Source of the DNA: Hemileia vastatrix
Taxonomy: Eukaryota > Basidiomycota > Pucciniomycetes > Pucciniales > Zaghouaniaceae
Direction: 5' to 3'
Assembly (NCBI GenBank): GCA_030280995.1
Contig: JASXTE010000002.1
Location: 18,413,183 to 18,477,182 of the forward strand
DNA length: 64,000 nucleotides
In this document: in pieces, positions 28,662 through 40,339 of the stretch
Layout of the letters: the number at the start of each line of letters is the position of its first letter
How positions within the stretch are numbered: the stretch's first letter is position 1
Notes under the pieces: generated by a model
The model's database searches: none
What the model was told of the DNA's origin: nothing
What the model saw: only the letters and a program-made list of their open reading frames with translations
Made by a program: the position numbers and the translations under genes

Positions 28662-30135
28662 AACTCTTATATGATATGATATGAAGATGTAAGTGATGTA
28701 CAATGTTTTGAGTTATGAAGTGTTATGCTGCGGAGTGCTGCGTATGAATTGGATGATGCTGACAAATCAGTGAAATGGGACTTGATGGTGAAATCAGCAC
28801 TTTTGGTTGAGAAAGTGCAGATTTGAGTGAAATAAGTGACTTATTTCATTTTGAAATCCACCAGTATTGGGGCTAGTGTGTTTTGGAAATCCGCACTTAT
28901 TTAAGTGCAGATTTGGTCAAATTTAAGTGCAGATTTGTAAGTGCGGATTTGCCAGAACTGACACTCCCTATTATTATATTAAATAATAAAATTATAAATA
29001 TTTTATGAATAAATAAAATAATTGCTATATTTAATTTTATTATTAAATGAATTTTATTACATAAACAAATATTATATTCTATAAAAAACATGGTGCATTT
29101 ATATGTATTTAATATTTCTAAAATATTAATTAAATTATTTATGATATTATAAGCTTAATTATATTTAACTTATAATGGAATTACAAATTGATTAATATAA
29201 CTTAGATATTAAATCCAACTCATCATATAATATTATCCATAAATAATTGGGCGCTTTTTTGACCCTTAACTATGTCAATAGAATTATTAAATAACTTAAA
29301 ACACATATTTAATATATTAATATTGAATTCTCACTTTAAATAAGTTACAATTAAATTAATTATTTGCTTCAATTAAATTAATTACTGAAAGTAGTTAAAA
29401 CAATTAATTAATTTCTCTTTAGAATTGAATTAAATTGATTATCTAAATTTTGGTGTGAAAATAATTCTAGTTGTTTTAATTAAAACCTTTACATTTTATT
29501 ATAATACTTGTTTAGGATATTTTTTCTCACAATTATAATGGTCTCATACTTATTTAGTTATTCATTATATTAATCTCTTGTTTTAAGACGGGAAATTTAT
29601 TAACTTATTCACAGGTTTAATTTGTTGTTTCATTTTTTCCCTCAACGTGTATGTTTAAATTTAATTCCTTTGGTCTTTTTGTTTCACATACTACTATTTT
29701 TGTATATACATTGGAAGAGCTTCAGAAGTATCCTTGCCTATAAAAGGATCTTGTAATTCCTCTTTGTTTTCTATAACTTATTATACACTCACAATTTAAA
29801 CATATTTTTAATATAATACATTTATTGTTATTTTTATTAGTACCATAAGTCTAATCTAAGTTCTGTATAAATATCTATGGTTGCAATAAGTCTATTAGTA
29901 ATAATAGTGCTTACCGCACAGAGATAGTAATATTTACTTTAAATAAATATATTATAATTTAATAAGACTCACCGTTGTGTCAAACTCAAGAAATTCTTGT
30001 CGTCTTATTTTTTCTAAAATAATTATATCAATTTATTAGTTCATTTCTCTACCCTCTAAAACTTTTCCTATATTTCCTTCTCCTCCTCTCTATTCTCTCC
30101 ATTTTCTGCTCCTTCTTCTCGACGACCAGCTTACA

Positions 30136-31193
30136 CATGTTGTCTTTCATTATTCCAAATGAAAGCCTAATTTTTCTTGATTAATTTTGTTAAAGGATCG
30201 GCAATGGATTGGTAGTTTTTTATATAGTTCCTATAATATTCACACATACGTAAAAAACTTTGAACATCTTTCACATTTTTAGGTATACTAATGTTTTAAT
30301 TTCTGCCACTTTATTCTGTTCAACACAAATTTGAAATCTAGATACAACATGTCCAAGTACTTTCAAGGATTAAAACCCAAACTTACAATTCTTTAATGCA
30401 ATTGTCATATTAATTTCATCCATCTTTTGAAATACTCCTTTCAGGTGATTTAAATGCTCATCATATGTTTTTGAAAACACTATGATGTCATCAATATAAA
30501 CTAAAAGCCATCCTTCAACCATTTCCTGATGAAAAACACTATCCATCAATTTTTGGAAGACTGAAGGGGCATTTTTTGGGCCAAAAGGCATTCTCACATA
30601 TTTATACATTCCCATGTGTGTGTTTATGAGTAAGAAATTCTGAGAATTTATTTCCATGGGAATCTGGTGGTAAACTTTGTTTTCATCTAGACAGTAAATA
30701 TATTTTGCACCTCTAAAGGTAGCATGGATAGAATCTATCCTTGGCAGAGGTTAAATATCATCTATAGTGGATTTATTCAGAGCTCTGTAATCACCACATA
30801 ATCTTGCCTTATCTTTTTCATAAGATATTAAACCTGGTGAAATAACACAATACTTGGGTTTTGTGTTTACTTTTTCAATAATACCCATTTCTAACAACAT
30901 TTTAATGTTGCCTTAAATGTCTTTCCTTTTTTCAGGAGAATCTGGGTAAGGTTTCTTTTTCAAGCTGCCAGGAATATTATCCAAATCACAACTTGAAGAG
31001 ACTTTCATCTTGTGGTTTTTGACCAATCCTATTTCATTTGAACCATGAGAAAATGCCATAGGATTGGATTTTATCAATCTAAAAATATTTTTCTCTTAAA
31101 TTTTTGAGAGTTGAGGACTGAAAGAGGCTTTTTAGATTTCATTTTCCAATTCTACCACTTCAGAGGTGGTTCTTCCACCTTGGAGTTGTTTCT
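30136..31193 (-). pseudogene. Element D reverse transcriptase (partial, decayed)
   Basis: 30370-30657 encodes YVRMPFGPKNAPSVFQKLMD and the catalytic YIDDIIVFSKTYDEHL. 30658-31190 holds earlier blocks (RLCGDY, KKKPYPDS) broken by stops. The thumb region toward 30136 is also broken. It lacks the RNase H and integrase, which lie beyond element B. Confidence 0.85.
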
Positions 31194-31775
31194 TTAGGAG
31201 CAATGGAATAAACTGAATTTTCTTTTCCCATTCATTCCTATAGTGAAGACACTATTTGCAGGATCTTGTTTGATGCCAAATTTGATCAATAAGTCATTGC
31301 CAATAATAAACCAATCACTACAATTATTATTATCCATTACTACAAATTCAAATACTGCTCTTACATATCCATTATTATATTTAAAGAATACAGCAGTTTT
31401 GTGTTTGTCAATTGGATGTAATACTGAACCAAAACCCCTCCAGTTCTTTGATTGTACAGGTTCCAGTTTTTCTTTATACTTACTATCAAGTTTCATCAAT
31501 GTGTTAATAGAAAATACACTACCTGCGGCCCCAGTGTCAAGAATGGAATTCATTTCTTTTCCACATATAATAAAAGATGCTCTAATAGGTGTTATTTTGT
31601 AAGTATCATGAGTTACATCTTTAATTATTTCAGCTTCCTCAAATTAAGTTAAAGATGTAGCTGTATAGGGTATTGCATCATTCAGGAACATAATATTCTG
31701 TTCTAATACATATATCTCGTTTTCATCATCACTGTAAGAAATGTTACCTTTACAATCCTCACTAGATTCCTCCAT
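31194..31775 (-). pseudogene. Element D protease
   Basis: 31553-31194 encodes the catalytic motif MNSILDTGAAGSVFS and, later, WFIIGNDLLIKFGI. It is the counterpart of element B's protease, which is split by PIF1, and it provides the uninterrupted reading (VFFKYNNGY) that fixes the PIF1 insertion point. Stops bound the fragment on both sides; 31560-31775 is the linker to gag. Confidence 0.85.
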
Positions 31776-33920
31776 TTAATCTTCATGATTACTTGGTTCA
31801 GAATTTTTTGAGTTTTCAATAAAATTTATTCTTTTCTTGCAAGTATTGAATTTAGCACAAGGCTCATTACATTTGTAGCAAGTGTTACTTTCTTGTCTTT
31901 TAGGGACAAGGGGAGCTGAAGGTTTTTTCTTCTCCACTGGTAACATATTTGTAGTAGGTTTGACTACTTCATCATTTTTCTTGTAATTATTATACCTGGT
32001 TTCATATTTGTGGTTCAATAATATTTCATTGCATATATTAATAAACCCAGAAGTATCCCTGATGTTTTCAGTTCTAGCAACAATAATGTCTCTGGCTGAT
32101 ATAGGCAGTTTATATATTATTTTTCTTTCCACTCATAATAATCCATTTTTGGATCCATGGCTTTCATAAATTTTATTAAATCTATTAAAAATACCATGGA
32201 TTTATCACCAGCATTTGGATTATATCTGGCTTTCTCATACAATCTTTGTTGAGTGATTCTAAATTTTAGGCCACCAAATTGCCTTTCAATTAGTGCCTTC
32301 CATTCATTCCAGGAGTAGTTAATTTCCTTACTCAATACAGGCTCAAACCATAATAAGGCAACATCTGTAAATAAAGATATCAATTTTGATGTAATTTCTT
32401 CATCAGGTAATTTGTATATAAATTTAAAGTTATCAATTCTCTGAATGAATTTTTGCTAATCAGACTTTGAATCCCCTTCAAAAGAAGGGTATGGATTCAA
32501 CTTAGGCCAGTTCTTTTGAATAGTTTTTGCTTCCCTTGCCTGAGTAATATTAAGTAATTCACTTACTTTGGAAAGATGATCATTTATTTCATCTTTTACT
32601 GATTTTATATTCTCAAATTCCATGACACTATTTTCATGTTCAATCATTGGTTTATCATCTGAAGATCTCATATATACTGGTATTCTTTCCACATAGGATG
32701 TGTTGTCTTTTACTTTATCAGTATTTTAAAAAATGTTAACTACTTCAATTCCCACTCTTTGTAACCTATCCTTTATTACAGGCACATAGGTTAAAGTATC
32801 ATTCATATTTGAAAAAGACAATTTTACATGTCCTTCTATGGTAGCCATAATATTCTGAGAATGTTCTAATTTATCTTATAAATTATTAATCTCAGAGGTT
32901 AATCTTTTCCTTTCATTTATTAATTTATTATTTGAATTTTCAATGGTTTTTAATCTATTGGCTGTTGTACTTAATGATTGTGTATGGTTTAATAATACAC
33001 TTTCTGTATTATTGTTTGAATATTTAGAGAATTCTTCCAATATTTCAATCCTTAATAACAATTTGCTAATGATTTTTGATTCCATTAGATTTTCTTTCAA
33101 AAAATATTCAAATTTTCTGTGTTCAACTCAGAGGACTCATCATCAGGCTCAAGATGTAATTCATTTGGTTCCATTTTAATATGACTAGTATTATCCCTGT
33201 GATCAATAAAAATATGTACATTTTCATCATGTAAAAACAAAATTAAAATGTTATTCTCAAATGAATAATATTTTAAATCTTTATCAATTATATCTAATAA
33301 GTCTTTGTCAATTTCATTACCTATGATTAATTCATTGTTAGTGTCATATAATTGATCATGAGAAGATGGATGACTTACCAAGGTCTTATTCCTTTTCCCC
33401 TGCCTCTCTTTTCCTTTCCCCTGTAAGGGTGACTGTTGGATCCCTGCTGTAGAAGATTGTTGTAATTTTGGGCATACAAGTCCCACTTCCATTTGCTGAC
33501 TGTGATCTTTTGATCCTCTTCTTGGGCTGGAGGTGTTGCTTTTGCCACTGTGGAATTGTTTGATACAACAGTTTTTGGTTGAGCTTTTAGTCCCACTAGA
33601 GCTTGGTTGACTTCTACAAAATCCTGTGCGGCTCTTTTCTCCAGATTGTTCATCTGGTCTACTATATTGTTAACTCTTATTGTTAGGGTGTTTAGAAGAG
33701 TGGATAGGGAGTGAATTCTTTCTTGCAAAGAATTTTTTTCTTTATTGATACTTGTTTTAAAAGTATTTCCCTTTCCTCCAGAGACATCTGTGGAGTGTTG
33801 CTGTTGGTGGGAGAATAATGGCCCTCCATTTCAATGTTCTGTAACAGGTCTTTCAGCTCTAGGTCTTAACTTAGAAGGTTTTGCCTTATTGCTCACCATT
33901 TCATTGTTGTTGTCACACAT
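31776..33920 (-). pseudogene. Element D gag (several frame breaks)
   Basis: Likely start ATG at 33920. A TGA near 33840 precedes the long part. 33728-33375 contains a coiled coil and SKWKWDLYAQNYN. The coding signal then moves one frame (33492-33097), next to GTAAGT (33378-33373), and again near 33100. 32692-32456 and 32383-31776 give the capsid-like domain (NWPKLNPYPSFEGD; WNEWKALIERQFGG) and the knuckle CYKCNEPCAKFNTC, in which the usual histidine is replaced. Confidence 0.82.
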
Positions 33921-34516
33921 TTTTACATGGAATTCAAATCAAAAATGGTAATTTGAGATTTTAAAACTTCAAAAAGGAGTTTTCTCAGTGTTATTTAACA
34001 CTAATTTAAGTCAATTAATTGCTTACTAGTAGGTTTAAGTGAATTAATAAGTGCCAAAAGCTAAATATGCTATTATGTGGTCATTTGATTTAACTAGTCT
34101 ACAAAATGTAGCCATGTTTTTATATTTAAAAAAGAATATTTGTAAGTAATATTCTTTCTAAATATTAAATGAGTTTTACAAACCAAGAAAAATGGATTAA
34201 AAGTACTGTTGAAAAGAGACAATTTATCAGTTTTTATTATCTGTTTTATTATCTGCAAACATCACAAAATTAATTGGTCTATTGACAGACTCCCACTAAG
34301 AACAATTTTTATGTTAAGTTTGTACTAAAATTGTTGATTCAATATCACAATTTTATTATAAAACAGGGCTTCTTTTTCTGAATTCACTATATAAGTGACC
34401 CCAACCTATTTTAATTATCCAAATATTTCTATAGGGATTTTATTTACTTATAGCCTCTTTTTGAATTCTTTCTGACTGGAAGATAACCAACAGAATTCTT
34501 GAGGAAAGGTCCCCAA
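33921..34516 (-). other. Element D leader with primer-binding site
   Basis: On the minus strand TGGGGACCTTTCC (34515-34503) follows the LTR almost directly and can pair with a tRNA 3' end. It shares the CCTTTCC part with element B's site. The rest is AT-rich with no coding signal. Confidence 0.6.
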
Positions 34517-36014
34517 TTTTCAGGCTGAGTTCAAGTACAGAGACAAGAAATAGCTTGAATAGTCAGTTGTCTAGAAGATTTTTATGGTCCTATATGAATA
34601 ATGTAGTGAAAATTCAATAAGTATTAAAATATAACTCAATATAAGGGTCTCAGTAATTTTAATCTCACTAAATATAAATGGGTTACAATCTTATAGTTGG
34701 TAGAAAAACAGATGTAATAACTCAGATACTATTCAAAGACTTCATAAGAACTATTTATATGAATTGTTATTGAATTATTTATATATTTTATTGTAATGAT
34801 AAAGAATGTAGAAAACATGACCAAAAACAACCCTCCTTTTATACCCAGTAATTCCTCCAATGAACCCCTTGATTTACCAACTCTATACATGGCTAATGAC
34901 GCATCATTCCAGCTAATACACCCGTCCAAAAACATAAAGAGTTACAAATAACATAATCAGAATGATATCAACCACCAAAATCCTGCAGTAATAGTGATAA
35001 TCTATCAAAAAGAAAAAATAAGCAAAAAAGAGAGTATATGTGTGTAATACCTTAAAATAAAAGACTAAAAAGTAAAAAAATATCACTTAATATTACAAAA
35101 TATTAAGCAGGACTAACAGTAGAATTTATGGGGCTAATTATGAAAATAAACTTTGTGAAATCCCCATTCAAAAATAACCAATATTGACTGAGAAACCACT
35201 GGAAACCCCAAAAAAGGGTGTGAGATGTGGGGTAACTACATGCAGTCCTTAGCAGGCACTTGCACAGGTAGATCCTTGACTATTTTAGGCTAATTTAAGC
35301 ATGGTAGTGAATTAAAGGTGCCAAGCTTGAGGTTATTAATGAAATTAGTGCATATAATAAGTGTCAATGCATTTATAATTAAGCTAGGACACTAAATAAG
35401 TGCCTGCCACCTATTTTAGCGTGTTTCTCCACAGTGGGCATAGAATGTGGGGTAATAATAGTGTGAAAAAGCTAACTTTGCTAAAATTGAAGCTCTTCAT
35501 ACAGGAAAAATGCAGGCAGTATGTGGCCAGTACACAGAGGCCATTTCTGGATTAAAAAACACCAAATTTGAAAATTGTTATTTTTATGCATTTGAGTAGC
35601 CAAATTGTTAGTCCTTATTAAGAAAAATTGATATGTCAAAGGGAATTTTTAATATTATTATATTTATAGTGCATATAGTCAACTTTTAAGTGATTTAAAG
35701 CACATTTTATGTTTTTCACATAAAACAATGAAAACAACAGCTTTAAGTCTACTTAAAAATCATGTAGCCTTATATTTAAGGTTCTTAAGATTAACGTAAC
35801 ATATTCCAACTTAATATTAAGTACATAAGACCTATAAAAGATGGATATATGCATGTATATAAGGTGTTATAAATGGCATATATTGTATTTTATTATAATT
35901 TTTACTTATGTATACAACTTGTGTATTTTTATTTAATGTTCCCATGTATAGTCCATGTTTTTAACATAATTTATAAGTACTTTTTACTCAGCCCTGGGGA
36001 TATCCAGGTTGACA
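34517..36014 (-). repeat. 5' LTR of element D
   Basis: On the minus strand it starts TGTCAACCTGGATATCC at 36014 and ends in a mutated CTCAGCCTGAAAA. About 1498 bp, colinear with the full-length LTR unit 58102-59593 of element C. It gives the unrearranged LTR structure against which C's duplications can be read. No target duplication can be checked because the other end is outside the window. Confidence 0.85.
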
Positions 36015-36680
36015 TAAAATAGTATTGTAATAAAATCAGTTATATTAAAATAAAACACTTATATTTAAAATAAAGGTTTCACTTGTTTAATGTATTTTTT
36101 TATTGGTCCAATTGTGAGAAAAATGTAGTGCTCAATAATTTTGTAAAGTATTTTTTTATGATTTAATCTATATAATTAATTAATTAATTAATTACATTAT
36201 AATTTGATGTCTTTATTTATAATATTTTTTAATTAATTAATTATTAATTTATAATCATTAAGTACATAAAAACATATTAATCTTTTTATAGAATATAATT
36301 TTATATTGTATTTAAATGTATATACATTATATATAATAATAAAATCAATATAAAAATTTATTTAAAATATAATGTTATATAATTTTATTTGAATATAATA
36401 TTTAGTTTGTATATATTTCAAATCCAATTTTTTCTTATTGTAATTTAACATAAGATTTTTTTTGCCTCTCAATATAGCCTGGCTGAAAAAACTTGTAACT
36501 GTTTTCTCAGGTGTAGTTTTGAAATCTGAATCAAATATCATTGCTGTTTTGGTGCAAACAAGAGTACTATAGGTGTGTATTTTATCTGGTGTAGATTCTA
36601 CTCTGCATTTCAGGTATTGAATTTTTCAGTTGTCTGTCAAGTGTCTACTGTCTTGACTAATTAAGCATTCAAGAAGATTT
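36015..36680. other. AT-rich spacer between element D and the host gene remnant
   Basis: Very AT-rich, with TTAATTAA runs near 36175-36195 and 36228-36245. No ORF, RNA gene or recognisable repeat is seen. Confidence 0.5.
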
Positions 36681-37617
36681 TTACAAGTGGTATTGTAACA
36701 GTTCTCTAATCATGCTGTAATAAGTTAACCTGACTTGGTTTTTCAAAGTGACAGGGGTTTTTTTTCTCCAACTCCCTTGCTTAAGGCTAAAGCTAGTATC
36801 AAAAAATTTTCTACAATGTGAAGGGTATGATTCTTGAATCAATTGCACTTGTTCATAATGTTTGGTAGTGAGCTCCAGCCCAGGAGCTATGGAAGGCTCT
36901 ACATTGGAAATATTGAAGAGGTTGTTTTACAGCCTAGCTCTTAGACTTTGTGAAATAGATTTTCTCTAGAATACAAAGTATTATATTTAAATCATTATAC
37001 ATTAGAAGAGAAACTAAACATAGTAAAAGAGACATACCTGTGCTGCCCACTTTGGATCCTTTTCTTCAACACAACAAAATATTGAATGGCATTCAGGTAC
37101 TATTTGAGCAACATCAAGCAGCTTTTGAAAAACATCATTGCAAAAAAATAAAGTGTTCCTCTTTTCTGAAAAAATAACTCCTTGAGGAATCACAACATAC
37201 TAAGATAATGTCTCCAAAGCCGCTTGATTATAAATATGCTTGGTCCACCAATTGTCTTCATCATTGTTGATTGTAAAAAATTGTTTCATCCTGGAAAGAA
37301 GAAAAGCTTGAGTTATCAACAGGCCGAAAAAAAGATAAGTTTTTGGATTTGGAGGTGACTTTTTCAAATTTTTGACTCCTTGAATTGCCAGTTGATCACC
37401 TTCTATGTGGACCAAGAGACGCATCATCTTTTGGTATGTTATATATATAAAGTTTTTGGGGATGTAATTCTAAATCTTTGTCTTCTTCAAAACCTGAAAT
37501 TTGCGTTCCATCATTGTCAGAGTAGCTGGAAGAAAAATAAGCAGATCTTGAATCCTGGAGAGTGAGTGACTTGGTGATGAAAATTCTTTCAATAAACATT
37601 GAGCCTGTGTAAATCAT
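36681..37617 (-). pseudogene. Broken multi-exon host gene of unknown function
   Basis: 37617-37396 and 37427-37038 are open in overlapping frames, with an intron or frameshift near 37430. The second segment has WWTKHIYNQAALETLS, a TAG at 37200-37202, then VVIPQGVIFSEKRNTLFFCN up to a good donor (GTATGT at 37037). An acceptor at 36967-36966 opens a third exon, 36965-36681, that has one TAA (36927-36929) and is otherwise open for about 80 codons (SIAPGLELTTKHYEQV) to its stop. Both internal stops could be C-to-T changes of Gln codons. I do not recognise the family. The long conserved-looking frames suggest a recently lost host gene, close to the LTR of element D. Confidence 0.5.
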
Positions 37618-37660
37618 GATTAATTACATAAAAAGAAAAAACAATGGTACATTCATTACC

Positions 37661-38447
37661 TTATTGAAGCATTCCAAAAACTAAATCAAAAAAAAATAAG
37701 GGTTGGAATAAATAAAATATAAATGCCAAATGTGAATGAAAATGATAGTAGAAGAAATATATATATAAAAAATAAAAAAATAAAAAAAAACAGAAGGAGG
37801 GGGGCAAACCTGGTGGATCTAGCACTTTGGCAGGTGGTGACTGAATTTTTCTTCTCTTCTGCAAGCTGGCAGCACGTAATATTGATAAGAGCCAAATGGG
37901 AAGAAAAGCTACCCAGTGAGGACATTCGATGCATTTACCCAAAGCGTTTTCGGTCCAGCTGTAAGCTCGACTGATGTGGATTTTTGCCAATCCAAGCTTT
38001 TTTACATGTTATGCGAATTGATGATGAGAAGCCCTCATTACAAAGATGAGGGTGGGTAGGAAAAAAACAAATAATAATAAAATAATAATAATAATAAACT
38101 TTTATCTCTTTTTACTTTAAGCTAAATAAATCACACTTCCTTGCTTGTTTAGATTATCTTAACAAGAAAATCTCTGGTAACCTTTTTATCTCGTTCCTTC
38201 TAAACTAAGCAACCGTTGAAAATCATGCAATAACCAAAGTTTTTCTTACAGTTCGAAACTGATGAAATATTCAATCAAATAAAGTCTTGCATTGCCTTTG
38301 TCTTTGACCAGTTATTTAGTACTTAAACACCAATATCAAACTCTGCCAATTTTATGTAGTACAATAATTTTTATTGATCGGCACAGTAAGGCCAATTAAA
38401 TAAGTAAAAAAAAGCTTGTGACCAATAAGAGCACTTGAACAGTTAGT
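37661..38447 (-). other. Possible 5' exon, then AT-rich intergenic DNA
   Basis: An ORF on the minus strand starts at 37990 (MAKIHISRAYSWTENALGKC) and stays open to a possible donor near 37810. It could be the first exon of the broken gene downstream, but I see no support beyond the open frame. 38040-38447 shows only AT-rich DNA with short AAT repeats near 38070. Confidence 0.3.
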
Positions 38448-38654
38448 TTAAACAGCTCCTCGTCGTTGAATCGCTTCAAAAGATTCATTCACTATGTTGA
38501 ATGTCAAAAAGTATATTTTATCCCCTGGGGGTTCAGAAATTCCCTGATGTTTCGCAACAACAGAAGCATTTGGTAATAGTTTGCAACCAGCAATTTGATC
38601 ATCCTCGGTAGAAACCTCACTGGATTGATCACTTGCCCGAGCACAAGGATGTGA
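38448..38654 (-). CDS. Orphan exon, unknown function
   Basis: Open from an upstream stop at 38657 to TAA at 38448-38450, about 67 codons without an ATG at its start. Codon use looks protein-like and the translation is balanced in composition (EDDQIAGCKLLPNASVVAKH; DKIYFLTFNIVNESFEAIQ). A TTTTTAG just upstream could be a splice acceptor. It may be the last exon of a gene whose other exons I cannot place, or a decayed fragment. Family not recognised. Confidence 0.4.
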   Translation of the reverse strand, partial: SHPCARASDQSSEVSTEDDQIAGCKLLPNASVVAKHQGISEPPGDKIYFLTFNIVNESFEAIQRRGAV

Positions 38655-39117
38655 TTAACTAAAAATTAAGCTACATATATCGAATCGAGCGATCCTCGGT
38701 TCGAACCCCGCCCCGTACTAATTTTTGGTTTTCCACACAACAAAATCACAAATCACTTAATTTATTGAAACAGAACTCATCAACTGTTCTCCTTATAATA
38801 ATGTGAATTTAAGTATCTACACAGCTCTTCCTAACCTGGTGGAATAATTCTTTTTTCATCTGAAAGGCGGGATATGGTCTTTATTGCAATATACATAATA
38901 CTTGGCTATGATAATTTGTAACCTCTATGTATGTACATTTTATTGTTCCTCTAAAATCATTAAACTTAACACATAATTAAATGTTAACTTTAAGTTACTG
39001 ACTGCAACATATTATGATAAAACGTAAGCCGATCTGTCCACTCATTGTCTAAATGTTTATTGAGAAATATGATAAGCTATGTTACTTTGACAGCCCAAGC
39101 TGCAAAAAGACTTGAAG
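38655..39117. other. Intergenic DNA with a tRNA-T-arm-like fragment
   Basis: GGTTCGAACCCCGCCCC at about 38699 looks like the T-arm and 3' acceptor of a tRNA, but no matching 5' acceptor, D-arm or anticodon arm is found upstream. It may be a tRNA fragment. The rest, up to the end of the MYST gene, is AT-rich and empty. Confidence 0.35.
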
Positions 39118-40339
39118 CTATAAAGATCTTTGTCCAAGTAGGAGAAATACAGGATCCAGGGCTGGAGGCTTGAATTTTATAATGGAAGCTATTTGTTCAA
39201 CAAGTTCAGGTGTCACTAAAAACATCGGGGGCGGGTTGAGGGATGTCATGGTGGATACATCAGACTTGGAAGGAGGAGATGATAATCTATGAGGGCTTGG
39301 AGGTGATGACAGAGGTGAAGAATCAGCAGGAGAAGGCGGAGTTGCGGAAGGGTAGGCGGAATATGAATGTGAAGATAATGTAGTAAATCCTGAAGCAACC
39401 AGAGCAAGTGCAACATCTTCTTGTCGAAGATGAGTAGCTGCCGCGATTTGTGGAAGTGACAGTTGTAGCGAAGTGGAAGAAGGCACAGCGCTGAAGTGGG
39501 CACGGAAAAACCGAATTAAGACTGCCGACCAAAATGCTAGATATCCCTTCGCACCTTGAACAGAAAGAGGGCGCTCAGGTGTGCCAGGAACAGCAAAAGG
39601 AGATTGGTTTGTGAATGAGAGATAACGATCAAGATGGTAGCTGAATTCAATCAGCAACGTTCCATATCGTTTATGTTGGTACGGAGGAAAGATAACAATG
39701 CAAGCTAAGTTATAGCCATCATATGATATTTTTTCTTTGGAAAAAAAACCCAGAACACGTAGAGGATGATTGATATCTTGAGAGTGATTGTAGGTGAGGA
39801 CGTAGAAGAGGAAAGGTTGAGTGTCAAAAAAGATGTATTTATGATTGATGAAGAGTTTTCCGAAGAGAGAAAGGCATTGGCAGTAGAGCTTCTCTGATTG
39901 TCCGTCTACCTCCCATATGGCAAACGGATGATGGTTATATAGAGCCTTCCCTGGAGGATGAAAAGTCTTGCAAACTCGCTTTTGATAAAAAGTGGTAGAT
40001 TTTTTTTGGAACAAAAAGTTAGTAAAGTGGCATCAATTGTGCTGACATACAAACATAAGATAGGAACACAAAGGACCAAAAAACAGAGGATTAAGAGACG
40101 CGTGAAATGAATAAACTGACGAGATGAGAGGACAATTCAGCTTCTGTAAGCCAGTATTTGAAACAGGAATGACAAACGTATAGCGAAGGAGATGGAGGCA
40201 CAGACGCAGAAGGGTATTGATAGGGTGAAGGATAAGGAGGAGTGATACAAAAGTTGAGGAAAAAGACTTGTCCAATATCAATATTGTTGATTGTGCCGTT
40301 TGAATGATCGTTATTGTTGCTATGGTTGTTTATAGACAT
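39118..40339 (-). CDS. MYST-family histone acetyltransferase, two exons
   Basis: ATG at 40339. Exon 1 (40339-40121, 73 codons) and exon 2 (39978-39118) join in phase across a 142-bp GT-AG intron (40120-39979), giving 359 residues. The join completes the MYST zinc finger C-X2-C-X12-H-X3-C (CHSCFKYWLTEAELSSH, then CKTFHPPG), strong support for the intron. The catalytic domain follows: IWEVDGQSEKLYCQCLSLFG, PFLFYVLTYN, LGFFSKEKISYDGYNLAC (candidate catalytic Cys), PPYQHKRYGTLLIEFSY (acetyl-CoA loop) and PERPLS (catalytic Glu). The usual Q-x-x-G-x-G loop reads Q-H-K-R-Y-G here, with the first Gly replaced by Arg. No chromodomain is present, so it is closest in plan to Sas2-type enzymes acetylating histone H4. 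The C-terminal 100 residues are Ser/Pro-rich. Confidence 0.85.

Larger units (their letters stand above)
25423..28969 (+). mobile_element. PIF2: second PIF/Harbinger-like copy
   Basis: 3547 bp. Ends AGGGGGTGTCAGTTCTGG and, inverted, AGGGAGTGTCAGTTCTGG (one mismatch). Target duplication ATT (25420-25422, 28970-28972). It is closely similar to PIF1 and in the same orientation, with a decayed Tet-like ORF and an even shorter transposase remnant. Its left end keeps about 250 bp more than PIF1 (25560-25790), matching the region next to the Myb/SANT-like gene at 49,150-49,400. PIF2 therefore derives independently from a longer parent. Confidence 0.92.
25129..30135 (+). repeat. 3' LTR of element B, interrupted by two transposons
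   Basis: It starts TGTCAGCCAGG and ends CAGCTTACA. Without the MITE (25202-25401) and PIF2 (25423-28969) and their target duplications it is about 1254 bp. The last 977 bp match 1-978. Directly after it the sequence continues as the reverse transcriptase gene of element D on the other strand, so B was inserted in D. The start of this LTR resembles those of C and D (TGTCAGCC), consistent with common ancestry. Confidence 0.88.
30136..36014 (-). mobile_element. Gypsy element D (minus strand), 5' portion
   Basis: On the minus strand, in order: LTR (36014-34517), primer-binding site, gag, protease, and the start of reverse transcriptase, cut at 30136 by the insertion of element B. The remainder should lie left of the window. 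The junction sequence CATGTTGTCTTTCATTATTC also occurs uninterrupted in element C at about 62928, which confirms that B split a D/C-type element. Related to but clearly diverged from B. Confidence 0.87.

Noticed and set aside
38690..38722. tRNA gene
   Set aside because: Only a T-arm-like GGTTCGAACC with a C-rich 3' side is present; no 5' acceptor, D-arm or anticodon arm pairs with it, and the T-stem has mismatches.
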